NCBI GenBank assembly: GCA_964510515.1
Contig: CAZEAU010000042.1
Location: 1-13,791 of the forward strand
Length of the DNA stretch: 13,791 nt
Source of the DNA: SURF-21 sp964510515
GTDB taxonomy: Bacteria; Actinomycetota; Geothermincolia; Geothermincolales; RBG-13-55-18
Direction of reading: 5' to 3'
In this document: positions 1-7,243 of the stretch, in pieces
How positions within the stretch are numbered: position 1 is the first letter of the stretch
Layout of the letters: each line of letters begins with the position of its first letter
Made by a program: the position numbers and the translations under genes
Notes under the pieces: model-generated
Told to the model about the DNA's origin: nothing
What the model saw: the letters and a program-made list of their open reading frames with translations, nothing else
Database searches by the model: none

Positions 1-77
1 ACGTGAACCCTTACCTTGGCGGGTGGGGATTTACAGAACCTTATGGGCTTAACCGCATATCACCATGGGGGACTCGG

Positions 78-764
78 ATGTTTTTTGAAGAGCAGAAGGG
101 CAAGCGGCGCGTGGCCGTGATTTCCGCTCATCCGGACGACGAAACCCTGGGGGCGGGAGGCACACTGGCGAGGCATGTGGAAAACGGGGACGAGGTGCAC
201 GCCTGCATCGTGACCAAGGCATACACGCCGGACTGGGAGGAAGGGCTCATAGAGAAAGCTCGCGCTCAAGCCGAGGAGGCCTTGAATGCTCTCGGCGTTG
301 TGAGCGTCAGGTTCCTGGGTTTCCCGACCGTCAAACTGAACGTGGTGCCGGGGAAAGAGCTAAATGACAAAGTGGCCGATTTCTTCCGTAGCATAGATCC
401 CCAGGTCGCCTATTCGCCTTTTCCGGGTGACCTGAACACCGACCACGGGATAGTAGCCCGCGCGGCCGCCATCGCCTCGCGCCCGACTCCGAAGAGAAAA
501 ATAAGCCTGCTCTATTACGAGACCCTGTCCTCGACGGAGTGGGGCCGGATGTTCATGCATACGAGCTTCAGGCCGAACATCTATGTCGATATCGGCTCCA
601 CCATCGAGCGCAAGCTGGAGGCCGCCGCCTGCTATGGGCTGGAGATCAAGGAATATCCCCACCCCCGCTCGCTCGAAGGCATAAGGGCTCTTGCGAGAAT
701 ACGGGGGATGGAGGCGGGCCTCGAGACGGCCGAGGCCTTCATGCTGGCCGTGCACATCTCCTGA
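78..764 (+). CDS. PIG-L/LmbE-family zinc deacetylase
   Basis: The product is a 228-residue de-N-acetylase of the LmbE/PIG-L family, which removes the acetyl group from an N-acetyl amino sugar or its conjugate using a divalent metal. The metal-site motif AHPDDE is at residues 17-22, and the second half, NTDHGIV with the distal His at about 123, is also present. The frame is open back to a GTG at base 3. The ATG at 78 is preferred because it puts AHPDDE near the N-terminus as is usual, and GGGGGA lies just upstream. It is the first gene of a compact glycan operon, ending 4 bases before the next gene's chosen start. Its substrate is inferred to be a nucleotide sugar or a lipid-linked sugar of this pathway; BshB- or mycothiol-type roles cannot be excluded but do not suit the neighbours. 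Confidence 0.9.
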   Translation: MFFEEQKGKRRVAVISAHPDDETLGAGGTLARHVENGDEVHACIVTKAYTPDWEEGLIEKARAQAEEALNALGVVSVRFLGFPTVKLNVVPGKELNDKVADFFRSIDPQVAYSPFPGDLNTDHGIVARAAAIASRPTPKRKISLLYYETLSSTEWGRMFMHTSFRPNIYVDIGSTIERKLEAAACYGLEIKEYPHPRSLEGIRALARIRGMEAGLETAEAFMLAVHIS

Positions 765-768
765 TGCC

Positions 769-1419
769 ATGGGAAGCGGCAAAGAGGCTCAGGGGGCGGT
801 CAAGAGGATGTTGGATATCGCGGTTTCCATCATCGCGCTGCTCGTTCTCGGCGCCCCGGCAGGCCTTCTGGCCGTAGTCATCAAGCTGGAATCACGGGGG
901 CCGGCATTGTTCAGGCAGAAAAGGATAGGAAGGAACGGGGCACCGTTCACCCTCTATAAATTTCGGAGCATGAGGGAGGAGGGCGCATGCGCGAGTCTGT
1001 TCCATGATGCGGAGCGCGTGACTCCTGTCGGGAGGCTTATTAGGAAGTGGCGCATCGATGAGCTGCCGCAGTTCATCAACGTGCTCAAAGGCGATATGAG
1101 TGTGGTCGGCCCCCGCCCGACCCTGCCCTATCAGGTAGAAAGGTATAATGCAATTCAGCGGAGGCGCTTGGACATAAGACCTGGCATTACCGGCTGGTCA
1201 CAGATCCATGGAGACAAGGCTATTAGTTGGCCAGAGCGCATCGAGCTGGACATCTGGTACATCGATAACTGGTCGCTCTGGCTGGACATAAAGACCATGC
1301 TCCTGACGCCATTAGCCTTGTTGAGGATAAGGAAGGTGAACGTTGAAGAGGGGCCCCCTCCGGACGACATATCTTATGTGAGGACTATGTCGGCTATGGA
1401 TTCGGATAGTCAGAAATAA
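769..1419 (+). CDS. Undecaprenyl-phosphate sugar phosphotransferase (PglC/WcaJ small form)
   Basis: The product is a 216-residue monotopic phosphoglycosyl transferase (bacterial sugar transferase family). It moves a phospho-sugar from a UDP-sugar onto undecaprenyl phosphate at the inner face of the membrane, starting assembly of a glycan. Visible are one N-terminal hydrophobic re-entrant segment (about residues 14-38), the GRNGAPFTLYKFRSM region, the catalytic Asp-Glu dyad in RIDELPQF (D97-E98), GDMSVVGPRP and RPGITGWSQ. The length matches the minimal PglC type, without the extra N-terminal membrane domain of WbaP/WcaJ. The start at 769 keeps the basic KRMLDI lead-in; 808 is an alternative. 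Its stop overlaps the next start (TAATG). Base composition falls through its 3' third toward the AT-rich genes that follow. Confidence 0.92.
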   Translation: MGSGKEAQGAVKRMLDIAVSIIALLVLGAPAGLLAVVIKLESRGPALFRQKRIGRNGAPFTLYKFRSMREEGACASLFHDAERVTPVGRLIRKWRIDELPQFINVLKGDMSVVGPRPTLPYQVERYNAIQRRRLDIRPGITGWSQIHGDKAISWPERIELDIWYIDNWSLWLDIKTMLLTPLALLRIRKVNVEEGPPPDDISYVRTMSAMDSDSQK

Positions 1420-2405
1420 TGAAAATACTGTTTTCCTCTTGTGGTAGACGAGTTGAATTGCTGCGTTGTTTCCGTGCCGCTCTGGATAGAGCTGGGGGTG
1501 GCGAAATCCTTGCATGTGACATCGATCGCTTGGCTTCTGCGCTTCAGGTGGCTGATAAAAAATGCATTGTTCCACGTTGCCGTGACAAGGAGTTTATCCC
1601 ATATATTCTTGCGCTATGCAGCGAGGAAGATGTTGATGCTGTGATTCCATTGATCGATACAGAGCTCGATATGTTTGCAAAAAGTAAAAAACTCTTTGCA
1701 GGCATAGGAACGGATGTGCTCATAAGCGATTATGGAGTAATTGGAACATGCAGCAGCAAGTTTGCGACAGCCTCCTTCTTTAATAGCATTGGGCTTCGAT
1801 CCCTTCAAACTGCACTATTAATGCAAGATAGAGCCAGCATCGGCATTTCTTTCCCCGCCGTCATAAAGCCTGATAAGGGATCGGGCGGGGAGGGGGTGCA
1901 TTTTGTTGACTCCCAAGATGACGTCGATGTCTTAATGCGTGATATCGAAGAGCCAGTGCTGCAAGAGCTGGCGAAGGGGCAAGAGATAACTATCGATTGC
2001 CTGGTTGATAAACAAGGCGCCTTAGTCCGGTTTGTGGCGCGTGAACGGCTGGAGATCAGGGCTGGCGAATCAAGCAAAGGGAAGACCTTCAAAGACAATA
2101 AGCTGAAAGATTTGCTAATCAGACTTTCCAGTGAGCTAAAGGCGTATGGCCCGATAGCAATCCAGTGTTTTCGCGATGATGACGGCTACATATTCAGCGA
2201 GATCAACCCTCGTTTTGGTGGAGGCTATCCATTGGCGCATGCAGCCGGGGCAGATTTTCCGCAACTTCTGATTTCAATCATGAAGGGAGAGAATATCGGC
2301 GGCAAGATTGATGACTATGAGGAAGACGTTTATATGACTCGATATGATCATGCCTTTTTTCTCAGAGAGAACAAGGCGACGAAGGAGTTCGTGCAATTAG
2401 GGTAG
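1419..2405 (+). CDS. ATP-grasp ligase, CarB/PylC-like
   Basis: The product is a 328-residue ATP-grasp enzyme of the kind often annotated as carbamoyl-phosphate synthase large-subunit-like in polysaccharide clusters. Such enzymes activate a carboxylate as an acyl phosphate and join it to an amine or thiol. There is an N-terminal pre-grasp fold (MKILFSSCGRRVELL). The ATP-grasp part has IKPDKGSGGEGV (Lys150) and VLQELAKGQEITID, and the metal-binding ExN motif is in FSEINPRFGGG (E261, N263). It overlaps the preceding gene by one base, which suggests coupled translation. The gene is clearly poorer in G+C than the genes before 1100 and after 3300. In context it may acylate an amino sugar with an amino acid or other acid. 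The substrate cannot be read from sequence. Confidence 0.85.
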   Translation: MKILFSSCGRRVELLRCFRAALDRAGGGEILACDIDRLASALQVADKKCIVPRCRDKEFIPYILALCSEEDVDAVIPLIDTELDMFAKSKKLFAGIGTDVLISDYGVIGTCSSKFATASFFNSIGLRSLQTALLMQDRASIGISFPAVIKPDKGSGGEGVHFVDSQDDVDVLMRDIEEPVLQELAKGQEITIDCLVDKQGALVRFVARERLEIRAGESSKGKTFKDNKLKDLLIRLSSELKAYGPIAIQCFRDDDGYIFSEINPRFGGGYPLAHAAGADFPQLLISIMKGENIGGKIDDYEEDVYMTRYDHAFFLRENKATKEFVQLG

Positions 2406-2411
2406 TTGTTG

Positions 2412-3140
2412 ATGGCGTTGCGCGACAACTGCGGGATTGCACAGGGGGAACGATTGAGGACCAATGACATCAAGGCTGTCGTCTTCGATTTGGACGACAC
2501 CCTTTATCCAGAGGAGGATTACGTATTCAGCGGATTCAGGCATGTCGCAAAGCTCATCGGTGAGAAGTATGGCATCGAGTCAGGGGAAGCATATGGGGAG
2601 TTGGAGGCCGCTTTTAAGGAGGGCGTGCGGAATTCTAATTTCAATGTGCTTCTTGATGAGAAAGGGATTCAATACAACGATAAGGCGATCAAGGAGCTTG
2701 TTGCTGCCTATCGTGAGCATAAGCCACTGATATCGTTGCCCAATTCAAGCACATATGTTCTGGGCGCATTGAAAAGAAAGGGGAAGATGTTGGGGTTGGT
2801 TACCGATGGATATCTGGAAACACAGACTAAAAAAGTTGAGGCTTTTAGCCTTGAAGAATATTTTGATGCCATTGTTTATACGGATAAGTGGGGCAAAGAT
2901 TTTTGGAAACCTCACAAGAGAGGCTTTGCTGAGATTAGCCGGCTTCTAAATGTGGAGAAGACCAAATGCTGCTATGTTGCAGATAATCCAGCGAAGGACT
3001 TTAAGGGGGCCAACGATTGCGGAATGCTTACTGTCCAACTGCTGCACTGGGCCGATAGAAGGGAGAGTACAGTGCCAGAGGGATATCAGCCTGACATTAT
3101 ATGTGATGTACTGGAAGAGCTTCTGGAGATCTTTGGATAG
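2412..3140 (+). CDS. HAD-superfamily phosphatase
   Basis: The product is a HAD-fold hydrolase of about 242 residues. All four HAD motifs are visible: I, VVFDLDDTLYPE (D26 and D28); II, LVTDG (T131); III, the Lys in WKPHK (K166); and IV, VADNPAKDF (D191 and D196). A helical cap lies between motifs I and II, as in subfamily I enzymes. It probably dephosphorylates a sugar phosphate or a small phosphorylated acid. The start is uncertain. ATG 2412 follows the previous stop by 6 bases. TTG 2454 is preceded by a good AGGGGG and would put motif I closer to the N-terminus. The gene is AT-rich like its upstream neighbour, and the pair seems to have travelled together. Its substrate is unknown. Confidence 0.87.
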   Translation: MALRDNCGIAQGERLRTNDIKAVVFDLDDTLYPEEDYVFSGFRHVAKLIGEKYGIESGEAYGELEAAFKEGVRNSNFNVLLDEKGIQYNDKAIKELVAAYREHKPLISLPNSSTYVLGALKRKGKMLGLVTDGYLETQTKKVEAFSLEEYFDAIVYTDKWGKDFWKPHKRGFAEISRLLNVEKTKCCYVADNPAKDFKGANDCGMLTVQLLHWADRRESTVPEGYQPDIICDVLEELLEIFG

Positions 3141-3154
3141 GAGAGAGCCGCACC

Positions 3155-4312
3155 ATGCTTCCGTTTAATAAGCCAACTATGCCTAACTGGAAATTATATA
3201 TCGATGCGATAAACGGCCCTTACCAAAGCGGATATATTTCAAACGGTCCATTAGTTAAGCAATTTGAGCAGACTATTACAGAGAAATTGCATACAGAAGA
3301 GGCGGTCGCGGTCTCCTGCTGCACCAGCGGGCTCATCCTCGCCCTCAAGTGCCTGGGGCTGGAGGGCAAGGTGGCCCTTCCCAGCTTCACCTTCTTCGCC
3401 TCTGCCCATTCGCTCATATGGAACGGGCTGGATCCGGTGTTCGTGGACGTGGAGGAGGACACCTGGAACATGTCCGTGGCCTGCCTGGAGGAGGCCTTGG
3501 CCGGGGAAGATGGCATAAGCGGGGTCATGCCGGTGCATGTCTTCGGCAACCCCTGCGATGTGGACGCCCTGCAGGGCCTGGCGGGGAAGTGGGGGCTGCG
3601 CCAGGTGTACGATTCCGCCCACGCTATGGGCGGCAGGGCGGGGGAGAGACCGATAGGCAGCTTCGGGGACGCGGAGGTCTTTTCCCTGAGCCCCACCAAG
3701 CTGGTGGTGGCGGGGGAGGGCGGCATTGTGGCCACGGGCGATGGCGAGCTGGCGGAGAAGCTGAGGGTTGCAAGGGACTACGGGAATGCCGGGGATTACA
3801 ACCCCTCCTTTATCGGCCTCAACGCGCGCATGAGCGAGCTTCACGCCGCGCTGGCTATAGAGAGCCTGAAGATGCTGGAGATGAATGTGCAGCGTAGGAA
3901 TGACATCGCGGCCAGGTACATGGGGCATCTCTCGCGGCTTCCCGGCATAGGCTTCCAGAAGGTGAAGGAGGGGGACCGGCACACCTACAAGGACTTCACC
4001 GTGCTTGTTGATGAGGAGGCCTTCGGCATGAGCCGGGACGCCCTCGCCTGGCATCTCAAGCGGGAGGGCATCGATACGCGCAAGTATTATTATCCCGCGG
4101 TGCACAGGATATCCGCCTACTGGGAGAGGTGGGGGAGGAAGTACGACGAGCGCCTTCCCGTCACCAATATGCTCAGCGAGCGAGCCCTTTCGCTGCCCAT
4201 CTGGTCGCACATGGAGATGGAGACGGTGGACCGCGTATCTTATGCTGTGTGCGGGGCGCACGAAAGGGCGGAGGAGATAGCCGCGGCATACCTGCGGGAG
4301 AACCCCCGCTAG
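3155..4312 (+). CDS. DegT/DnrJ/EryC1/StrS PLP aminotransferase
   Basis: The product is a 385-residue PLP-dependent sugar aminotransferase, which turns a 4-keto (or 3-keto) nucleotide sugar into an amino sugar with glutamate as donor. The PLP-site residues are recognisable: YDSAHAMGG (D153, H156) and FSLSPTKLVVAGEGG with the Schiff-base Lys at about 182. Near the N-terminus, SGYISNGPLVKQFE is typical of the family. GGAGAG sits about 9 bases before the ATG. Its likely partner is the 4,6-dehydratase encoded next, as in PglF-PglE. The gene is a compositional mosaic: bases 3181-3300 hold about 37% G+C, whereas 3301-3360 hold about 72%. The break falls near residue 49 with the reading frame and family pattern intact, which suggests homologous exchange rather than insertion. 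Confidence 0.93.
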   Translation: MLPFNKPTMPNWKLYIDAINGPYQSGYISNGPLVKQFEQTITEKLHTEEAVAVSCCTSGLILALKCLGLEGKVALPSFTFFASAHSLIWNGLDPVFVDVEEDTWNMSVACLEEALAGEDGISGVMPVHVFGNPCDVDALQGLAGKWGLRQVYDSAHAMGGRAGERPIGSFGDAEVFSLSPTKLVVAGEGGIVATGDGELAEKLRVARDYGNAGDYNPSFIGLNARMSELHAALAIESLKMLEMNVQRRNDIAARYMGHLSRLPGIGFQKVKEGDRHTYKDFTVLVDEEAFGMSRDALAWHLKREGIDTRKYYYPAVHRISAYWERWGRKYDERLPVTNMLSERALSLPIWSHMEMETVDRVSYAVCGAHERAEEIAAAYLRENPR

Positions 4313-4336
4313 GGGCGGCGCGGGCCCTGCGTGCGG

Positions 4337-4362
4337 GCGCCGAGGCCGGGGCGCGGGTTTTT
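4337..4362 (+). terminator. Weak terminator-like hairpin after the five-gene operon
   Basis: A short stem, GCGCC (4337-4341) against GGCGC (4350-4354), is followed by GGG and five T residues (4358-4362), 24 bases after the aminotransferase stop. The stem has only 5 pairs, so this is a weak call. The 238-base gap from here to the dehydratase start suggests that gene has its own promoter. TATCAT at 4445-4450 is a possible -10, but no convincing -35 is present. Confidence 0.25.
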
Positions 4363-4537
4363 AGGGGCACATGGCGGGGACGGGGGGCGGCGAAGTTGGC
4401 CGCAAGGGCGGCAGGCCGGTTTGTGCGGGGTGCGGGAATCGTTGTATCATGGAGCGGTGTAAGGCATAGGTTTCGGCTTTCATAAAACCCGCAAGGTGGG
4501 GCGGTGCAGCGGTTTTTATGCTGCCCGGTTCCGTCTT

Positions 4538-4543
4538 AAGGAG
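4538..4543 (+). promoter_or_regulatory. Ribosome binding site that decides the dehydratase start
   Basis: AAGGAG at 4538-4543 lies 7 bases before GTG 4551, which is in frame with the dehydratase. The upstream in-frame ATG at 4518 has no comparable purine run at the right distance; its nearest GGTGGGG is about 18 bases away. GTG 4551 is therefore the better start. Confidence 0.7.
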
Positions 4544-4550
4544 AAAGCTG

Positions 4551-6776
4551 GTGCGCAGGGTTCGGGGCTTAGTGTCGGCGAAGCGCTACGGGAAGGTCGT
4601 CATCGATGCGGCGGCGGTCTTTCTGGGCTACTTTGCCGCCCTTGCGGTGCGCTTCGAGTTCAGGGTCCCCGCGGAATATTTCGCCGACTTCTGGCTGGCC
4701 GCGCCGGTGCTCGTGGCCGTCTTTCTCTTCGTGAACCTGTGCATGGCGTTGTACGGGGGGAAGTGGAAGTACGCCGGCTTCGACGAGCTGCTCAACCTGG
4801 CCAGCGCGTCCGTCATGGCGACCGCCCTGGTCACCCTGGCCTGCCTGCTGGTGCCGGGCGCCAGGGCCATGCTGCCCCTCTCGGTGGCGGTGATGGGCGG
4901 GGCGGTATCCCTCTTCCTCATGGCCTATGCGCGCCTGCAGTACCGCATGTTCAGGGAGATGCGGCTGAGGCGGCGGGGCGGGGGCGAGAAGCGGGTGCTG
5001 CTCGTCGGCGCGGGCGAGGCGGGGGAGATGGTGGCCCGCGACATGATCAGGCATCCCGGATACGGCTACAGCCCTGTGGGTTTCGTGGACGACGACCCCC
5101 GGAAGAGGAAGCTGCTGCTGCAGGGGGTGCCGGTGCTGGGGGGCAGGGAGGACATCCCCCGGCTGGTGAAGCGGCACGAGATAGACGAGGTGTTCATCAC
5201 CATTCCCTCGGCCTCGGGCGGGAGGGTGCGCGAGATACTGCCCTTCTGCGAGGAGTCGGGGGCGAGGATAAAGATACTCCCCGGCATCCTGCCGGCCATG
5301 GCGGGGGATATAGGGGTGGCGGCGGTGAGGGAGCTGGAGCTGGAGGACCTGCTGGGCCGGGAGGCGGTGGAGACCGACCTCGCCTCCATCGGCGCCTACA
5401 TCACCGGCAAGGTGGTGCTGGTCACCGGGGCGGGGGGCTCCATCGGCTCGGAGCTTGCGCGGCAGCTGGCGGGGCTGGGGCCCAATCGGCTGCTGCTGCT
5501 GGACAACGACGAGACCGCTCTCTTCGATTTGGAGAACGAGCTTGTGCGCAGGCTGGTGGCCGTGCCCTTCGCCGCCGTCGTGGCCGATATAAGGGATGCG
5601 CAGAGGATGCTTAGCGTTTTCCGCAGGTACCGCCCCCAGGTGGTCTTTCACAGCGCGGCGCTCAAGCACGTGCCCCTCATGGAGTATCACCCCTGCGAGG
5701 CGGTGAAGAACAATGTGGCGGGCACGCGCAACCTGGCCGAGGCCTGCGTGGCGATGGGGGCGGAGCGCTTCATCCTCGTATCCACAGACAAGGCGGTGCA
5801 CCCCGTGAACGTGATGGGGGCCAGCAAGCGGGTGGCGGAGATGCTGGTGCGGGGATTCAACGGTGCGGGCGCGGACGGGCGGAGCGGGGTGCTTTTTGCC
5901 GCCGTGCGCTTCGGCAACGTGCTGGGCTCGCGGGGAAGCGTGGTGCCCACCTTCAAGCGCCAGATAGAGGGGGGCGGGCCGGTGCTGGTGACCCACCCCG
6001 AGGTGACGCGCTATTTCATGACCATCCCCGAGGCGGCGCAGCTGGTGATACAGGCGGGGGCCTACACCCGCGGCGGGGACGTCTTCATCCTGGACATGGG
6101 GGAGCCGGTGAAGATAATGGACCTGGCCCGCGAGATGGTGCGCCTCATGGGCAAGGAGGGGCAGGTGGAGGTGAGGGTGACCGGCCTGCGCCCGGGGGAG
6201 AAGCTGCACGAAGAGCTGTGCTTCCCGGTGGAGGAGATGCTGCGCACCCCCCACCCCAAGATAGACCGCGCCGTGGCACTTCCGGGGTCAACCCACCAAA
6301 GTGCCACAACTAAATCTCCCACGGCACCTCCGGGGTCAGCCCACGAAAGCGCCACAACTGGAGCGGCATTTCCGGGGTCAACCCACCAAAGTGCCACAAC
6401 CGGAGCGTCTTCTTCTCCGCATGGCGCACCCGGCGCGCCCGGGGTCAACCCACGAACCGGCTCTGGCACACCCGGGGTCAACCCTCCGGCCTGCGACGAC
6501 GCGCCCACATCATCGCCGCCATCATCGTCCCTGCCGGAACGCATAGAGGCGCTCATAGCGGCCGCGGAGCGCGACGACGAGGACCTCGTGCGCACGCTGC
6601 TCTCGGGCCTGGTCCCCACCTACAAGCCCTCCAGCCCGCGTCCCTTCTGGGGTCAACCCACCGAAGTGCCACAACCTCCCGAGCGGCACAGCGGGGGCCG
6701 GCCCGCCGATGCGCCAATGCCGCATGCGGAGCCTGGCGCCGAAACGCAACATCCCCACCTCCGCAGCGTCGACTGA
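4551..6776 (+). CDS. Membrane-bound nucleotide-sugar 4,6-dehydratase (FlaA1/PglF/CapD type) with repeat-encoded inserts
   Basis: The product is a 741-residue UDP-sugar 4,6-dehydratase that makes a 4-keto-6-deoxy sugar, probably from UDP-GlcNAc, for the aminotransferase and PglC-like transferase upstream. Four hydrophobic segments lie within residues 12-135. A first nucleotide-binding fold follows (VLLVGAGEAGEM, from about 150), then an extended SDR domain with VTGAGGSIGS (291-300). Catalytic STDKAVHP holds D413 and K414, with M422 in VMGASKR where ordinary SDRs have Tyr, as in PglF and WbpM. The usual C-terminal helix, LPERIEALIAAAERDD to VPTYKP, is at about 661-693. Residues 575-660 are encoded by palindromic repeats (GSTHQSATT, GVNPP). 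Residues 697-741 also come from repeat sequence (GQPTEVPQP), so the original stop was lost. Relatives usually end soon after the YKP segment. Activity is probably kept because the inserts lie in linkers. Confidence 0.93.
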   Translation: MRRVRGLVSAKRYGKVVIDAAAVFLGYFAALAVRFEFRVPAEYFADFWLAAPVLVAVFLFVNLCMALYGGKWKYAGFDELLNLASASVMATALVTLACLLVPGARAMLPLSVAVMGGAVSLFLMAYARLQYRMFREMRLRRRGGGEKRVLLVGAGEAGEMVARDMIRHPGYGYSPVGFVDDDPRKRKLLLQGVPVLGGREDIPRLVKRHEIDEVFITIPSASGGRVREILPFCEESGARIKILPGILPAMAGDIGVAAVRELELEDLLGREAVETDLASIGAYITGKVVLVTGAGGSIGSELARQLAGLGPNRLLLLDNDETALFDLENELVRRLVAVPFAAVVADIRDAQRMLSVFRRYRPQVVFHSAALKHVPLMEYHPCEAVKNNVAGTRNLAEACVAMGAERFILVSTDKAVHPVNVMGASKRVAEMLVRGFNGAGADGRSGVLFAAVRFGNVLGSRGSVVPTFKRQIEGGGPVLVTHPEVTRYFMTIPEAAQLVIQAGAYTRGGDVFILDMGEPVKIMDLAREMVRLMGKEGQVEVRVTGLRPGEKLHEELCFPVEEMLRTPHPKIDRAVALPGSTHQSATTKSPTAPPGSAHESATTGAAFPGSTHQSATTGASSSPHGAPGAPGVNPRTGSGTPGVNPPACDDAPTSSPPSSSLPERIEALIAAAERDDEDLVRTLLSGLVPTYKPSSPRPFWGQPTEVPQPPERHSGGRPADAPMPHAEPGAETQHPHLRSVD
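6273..6500 (+). repeat. Family A palindromic repeat array inside the dehydratase gene
   Basis: There are three good units (6273-6310, 6322-6358, 6364-6400) and two degenerate ones around cores at 6441 and 6474. A full unit has outer arms GTGGCACTT and AAGTGCCAC with a CAAC tail, around the core GGGGTCAACCC. It can fold into a hairpin of about 12 pairs: the outer 7-8 bp arms, then GG/CC pairs either side of single-base bulges. Core-to-core spacings for the first three units are 48 and 42 bases, multiples of three, so all are read as GSTHQSATT or close variants. After the third unit the spacing of 67 shifts the reading to GVNPP. Confidence 0.9.
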
Positions 6777-6796
6777 TCCCGCGGCACGCATGGCAC
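6639..6796 (+). repeat. 158-bp composite repeat, copy 1 (encodes the dehydratase C-terminal tail)
   Basis: This unit starts with a chimeric palindrome (left arm CGTCCCTTCT, right arm GAAGTGCCACAAC). A worn family A unit follows (about 6682-6715, CGGCACAGCGGGGG then CCGCCGATGCGCC). Next comes TGCCGCATGCGGAGCCTGGC, then ACTGATCCCGCGGCAC. The gene's stop TGA (6774-6776) lies inside it. Diverged and exact copies are at 6947-7105 and 7711-7868. Confidence 0.85.
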
Positions 6797-6810
6797 ACCC
6801 GGGCGCGTCG

Positions 6811-6933
6811 GGGGTCAACCCGCAAAAGGGACATTGGCAGAGCACATGCCACGAGCGTAATGTTTTTGCTTCAGTTCGGCCTTATCTCGCGCGCGGAGCC
6901 GTTGATGCATGTCCCTTTTACGGGATCGACCCC
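6811..6933 (+). repeat. Family B element, copy 1 (~123 bp, inverted ends)
   Basis: The left end GGGGTCAACCCGCAAAAGGG, continuing ACAT, is mirrored by the right end ATGTCCCTTTTACGGGATCG, continuing ACCCC. The interior of about 75 bp contains GCTTCAG and a CGCGCGGAGCCGTTG segment shared in altered form with the copies at 7120 and 13637. It is too short to encode a transposase, so it behaves like a MITE or REP-type non-autonomous element. It shares the GGGGTCAACCC core with family A. Confidence 0.85.
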
Positions 6934-6946
6934 TTGCAACCCCACA

Positions 6947-7105
6947 CGTCCCTTCTGGGTTCAACCCACCAAAGTGCCACAACCCCCCAAGCGGCACAGC
7001 GGGGGCCGGCCCGCCGATGCGCCAATGCAGCATGCGGGGCCTGGCGCTGAAACGCAACATCCCCACCTCCGCGCCGTCGACTGATCCCGCGGCACAGCGT
7101 GGCAC
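6947..7105 (+). repeat. 158-bp composite repeat, copy 2 (diverged)
   Basis: It is the same layout as 6639-6796 with roughly ten substitutions. These include GGGTTCAACCC in the core, CAAGCGG for CGAGCGG, GCAGCATGCGG for GCCGCATGCGG, and CGCGCCGTC for CGCAGCGTC. It sits between two family B elements and has no attached coding domain. It marks an older duplication than the exact copy at 7711. Confidence 0.8.
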
Positions 7106-7119
7106 TTCCGGGCGCGGCT

Positions 7120-7241
7120 GGGGTCAACCCGCAAAAGGGACATCAGCGGGGCGTAGACGAACGGGCGTAGCGCTTCGCTTCAGGCCTGGCATATCACACG
7201 CACGGAGCCGTTTTACATGTCCCTTTTCCGGGATCGACCCC
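7120..7241 (+). repeat. Family B element, copy 2 (~122 bp)
   Basis: The ends match copy 1: GGGGTCAACCCGCAAAAGGG plus ACAT on the left, and ATGTCCCTTTTCCGGGATCG plus ACCCC on the right. The interior differs from copy 1 but keeps GCTTCAG, and it shares CACACGCACGGA with copy 3. It is preceded by half an A unit (TGGCACTTCC at 7100-7109), the same arrangement as at copy 3. Confidence 0.85.
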
Positions 7242-7243
7242 AT

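Noticed and set aside
2..52. Tail of an upstream gene (ending WRVGIYRTLWA, then TAA)
   Set aside because: The frame is open from the window edge to 52 and the spacing would suit an operon, but 16 codons are too few to support a call.
4569..6254. Long minus-strand open frame opposite the dehydratase
   Set aside because: It is the antisense shadow of a clear conserved gene in GC-rich DNA. Its sequence is His/Arg/Pro-rich with no recognisable domain.
6811..7241. Integron attC cassette sites
   Set aside because: The lengths are similar, but I see no GTTRRRY/RYYYAAC pairs at the ends, no cassettes and no integrase.
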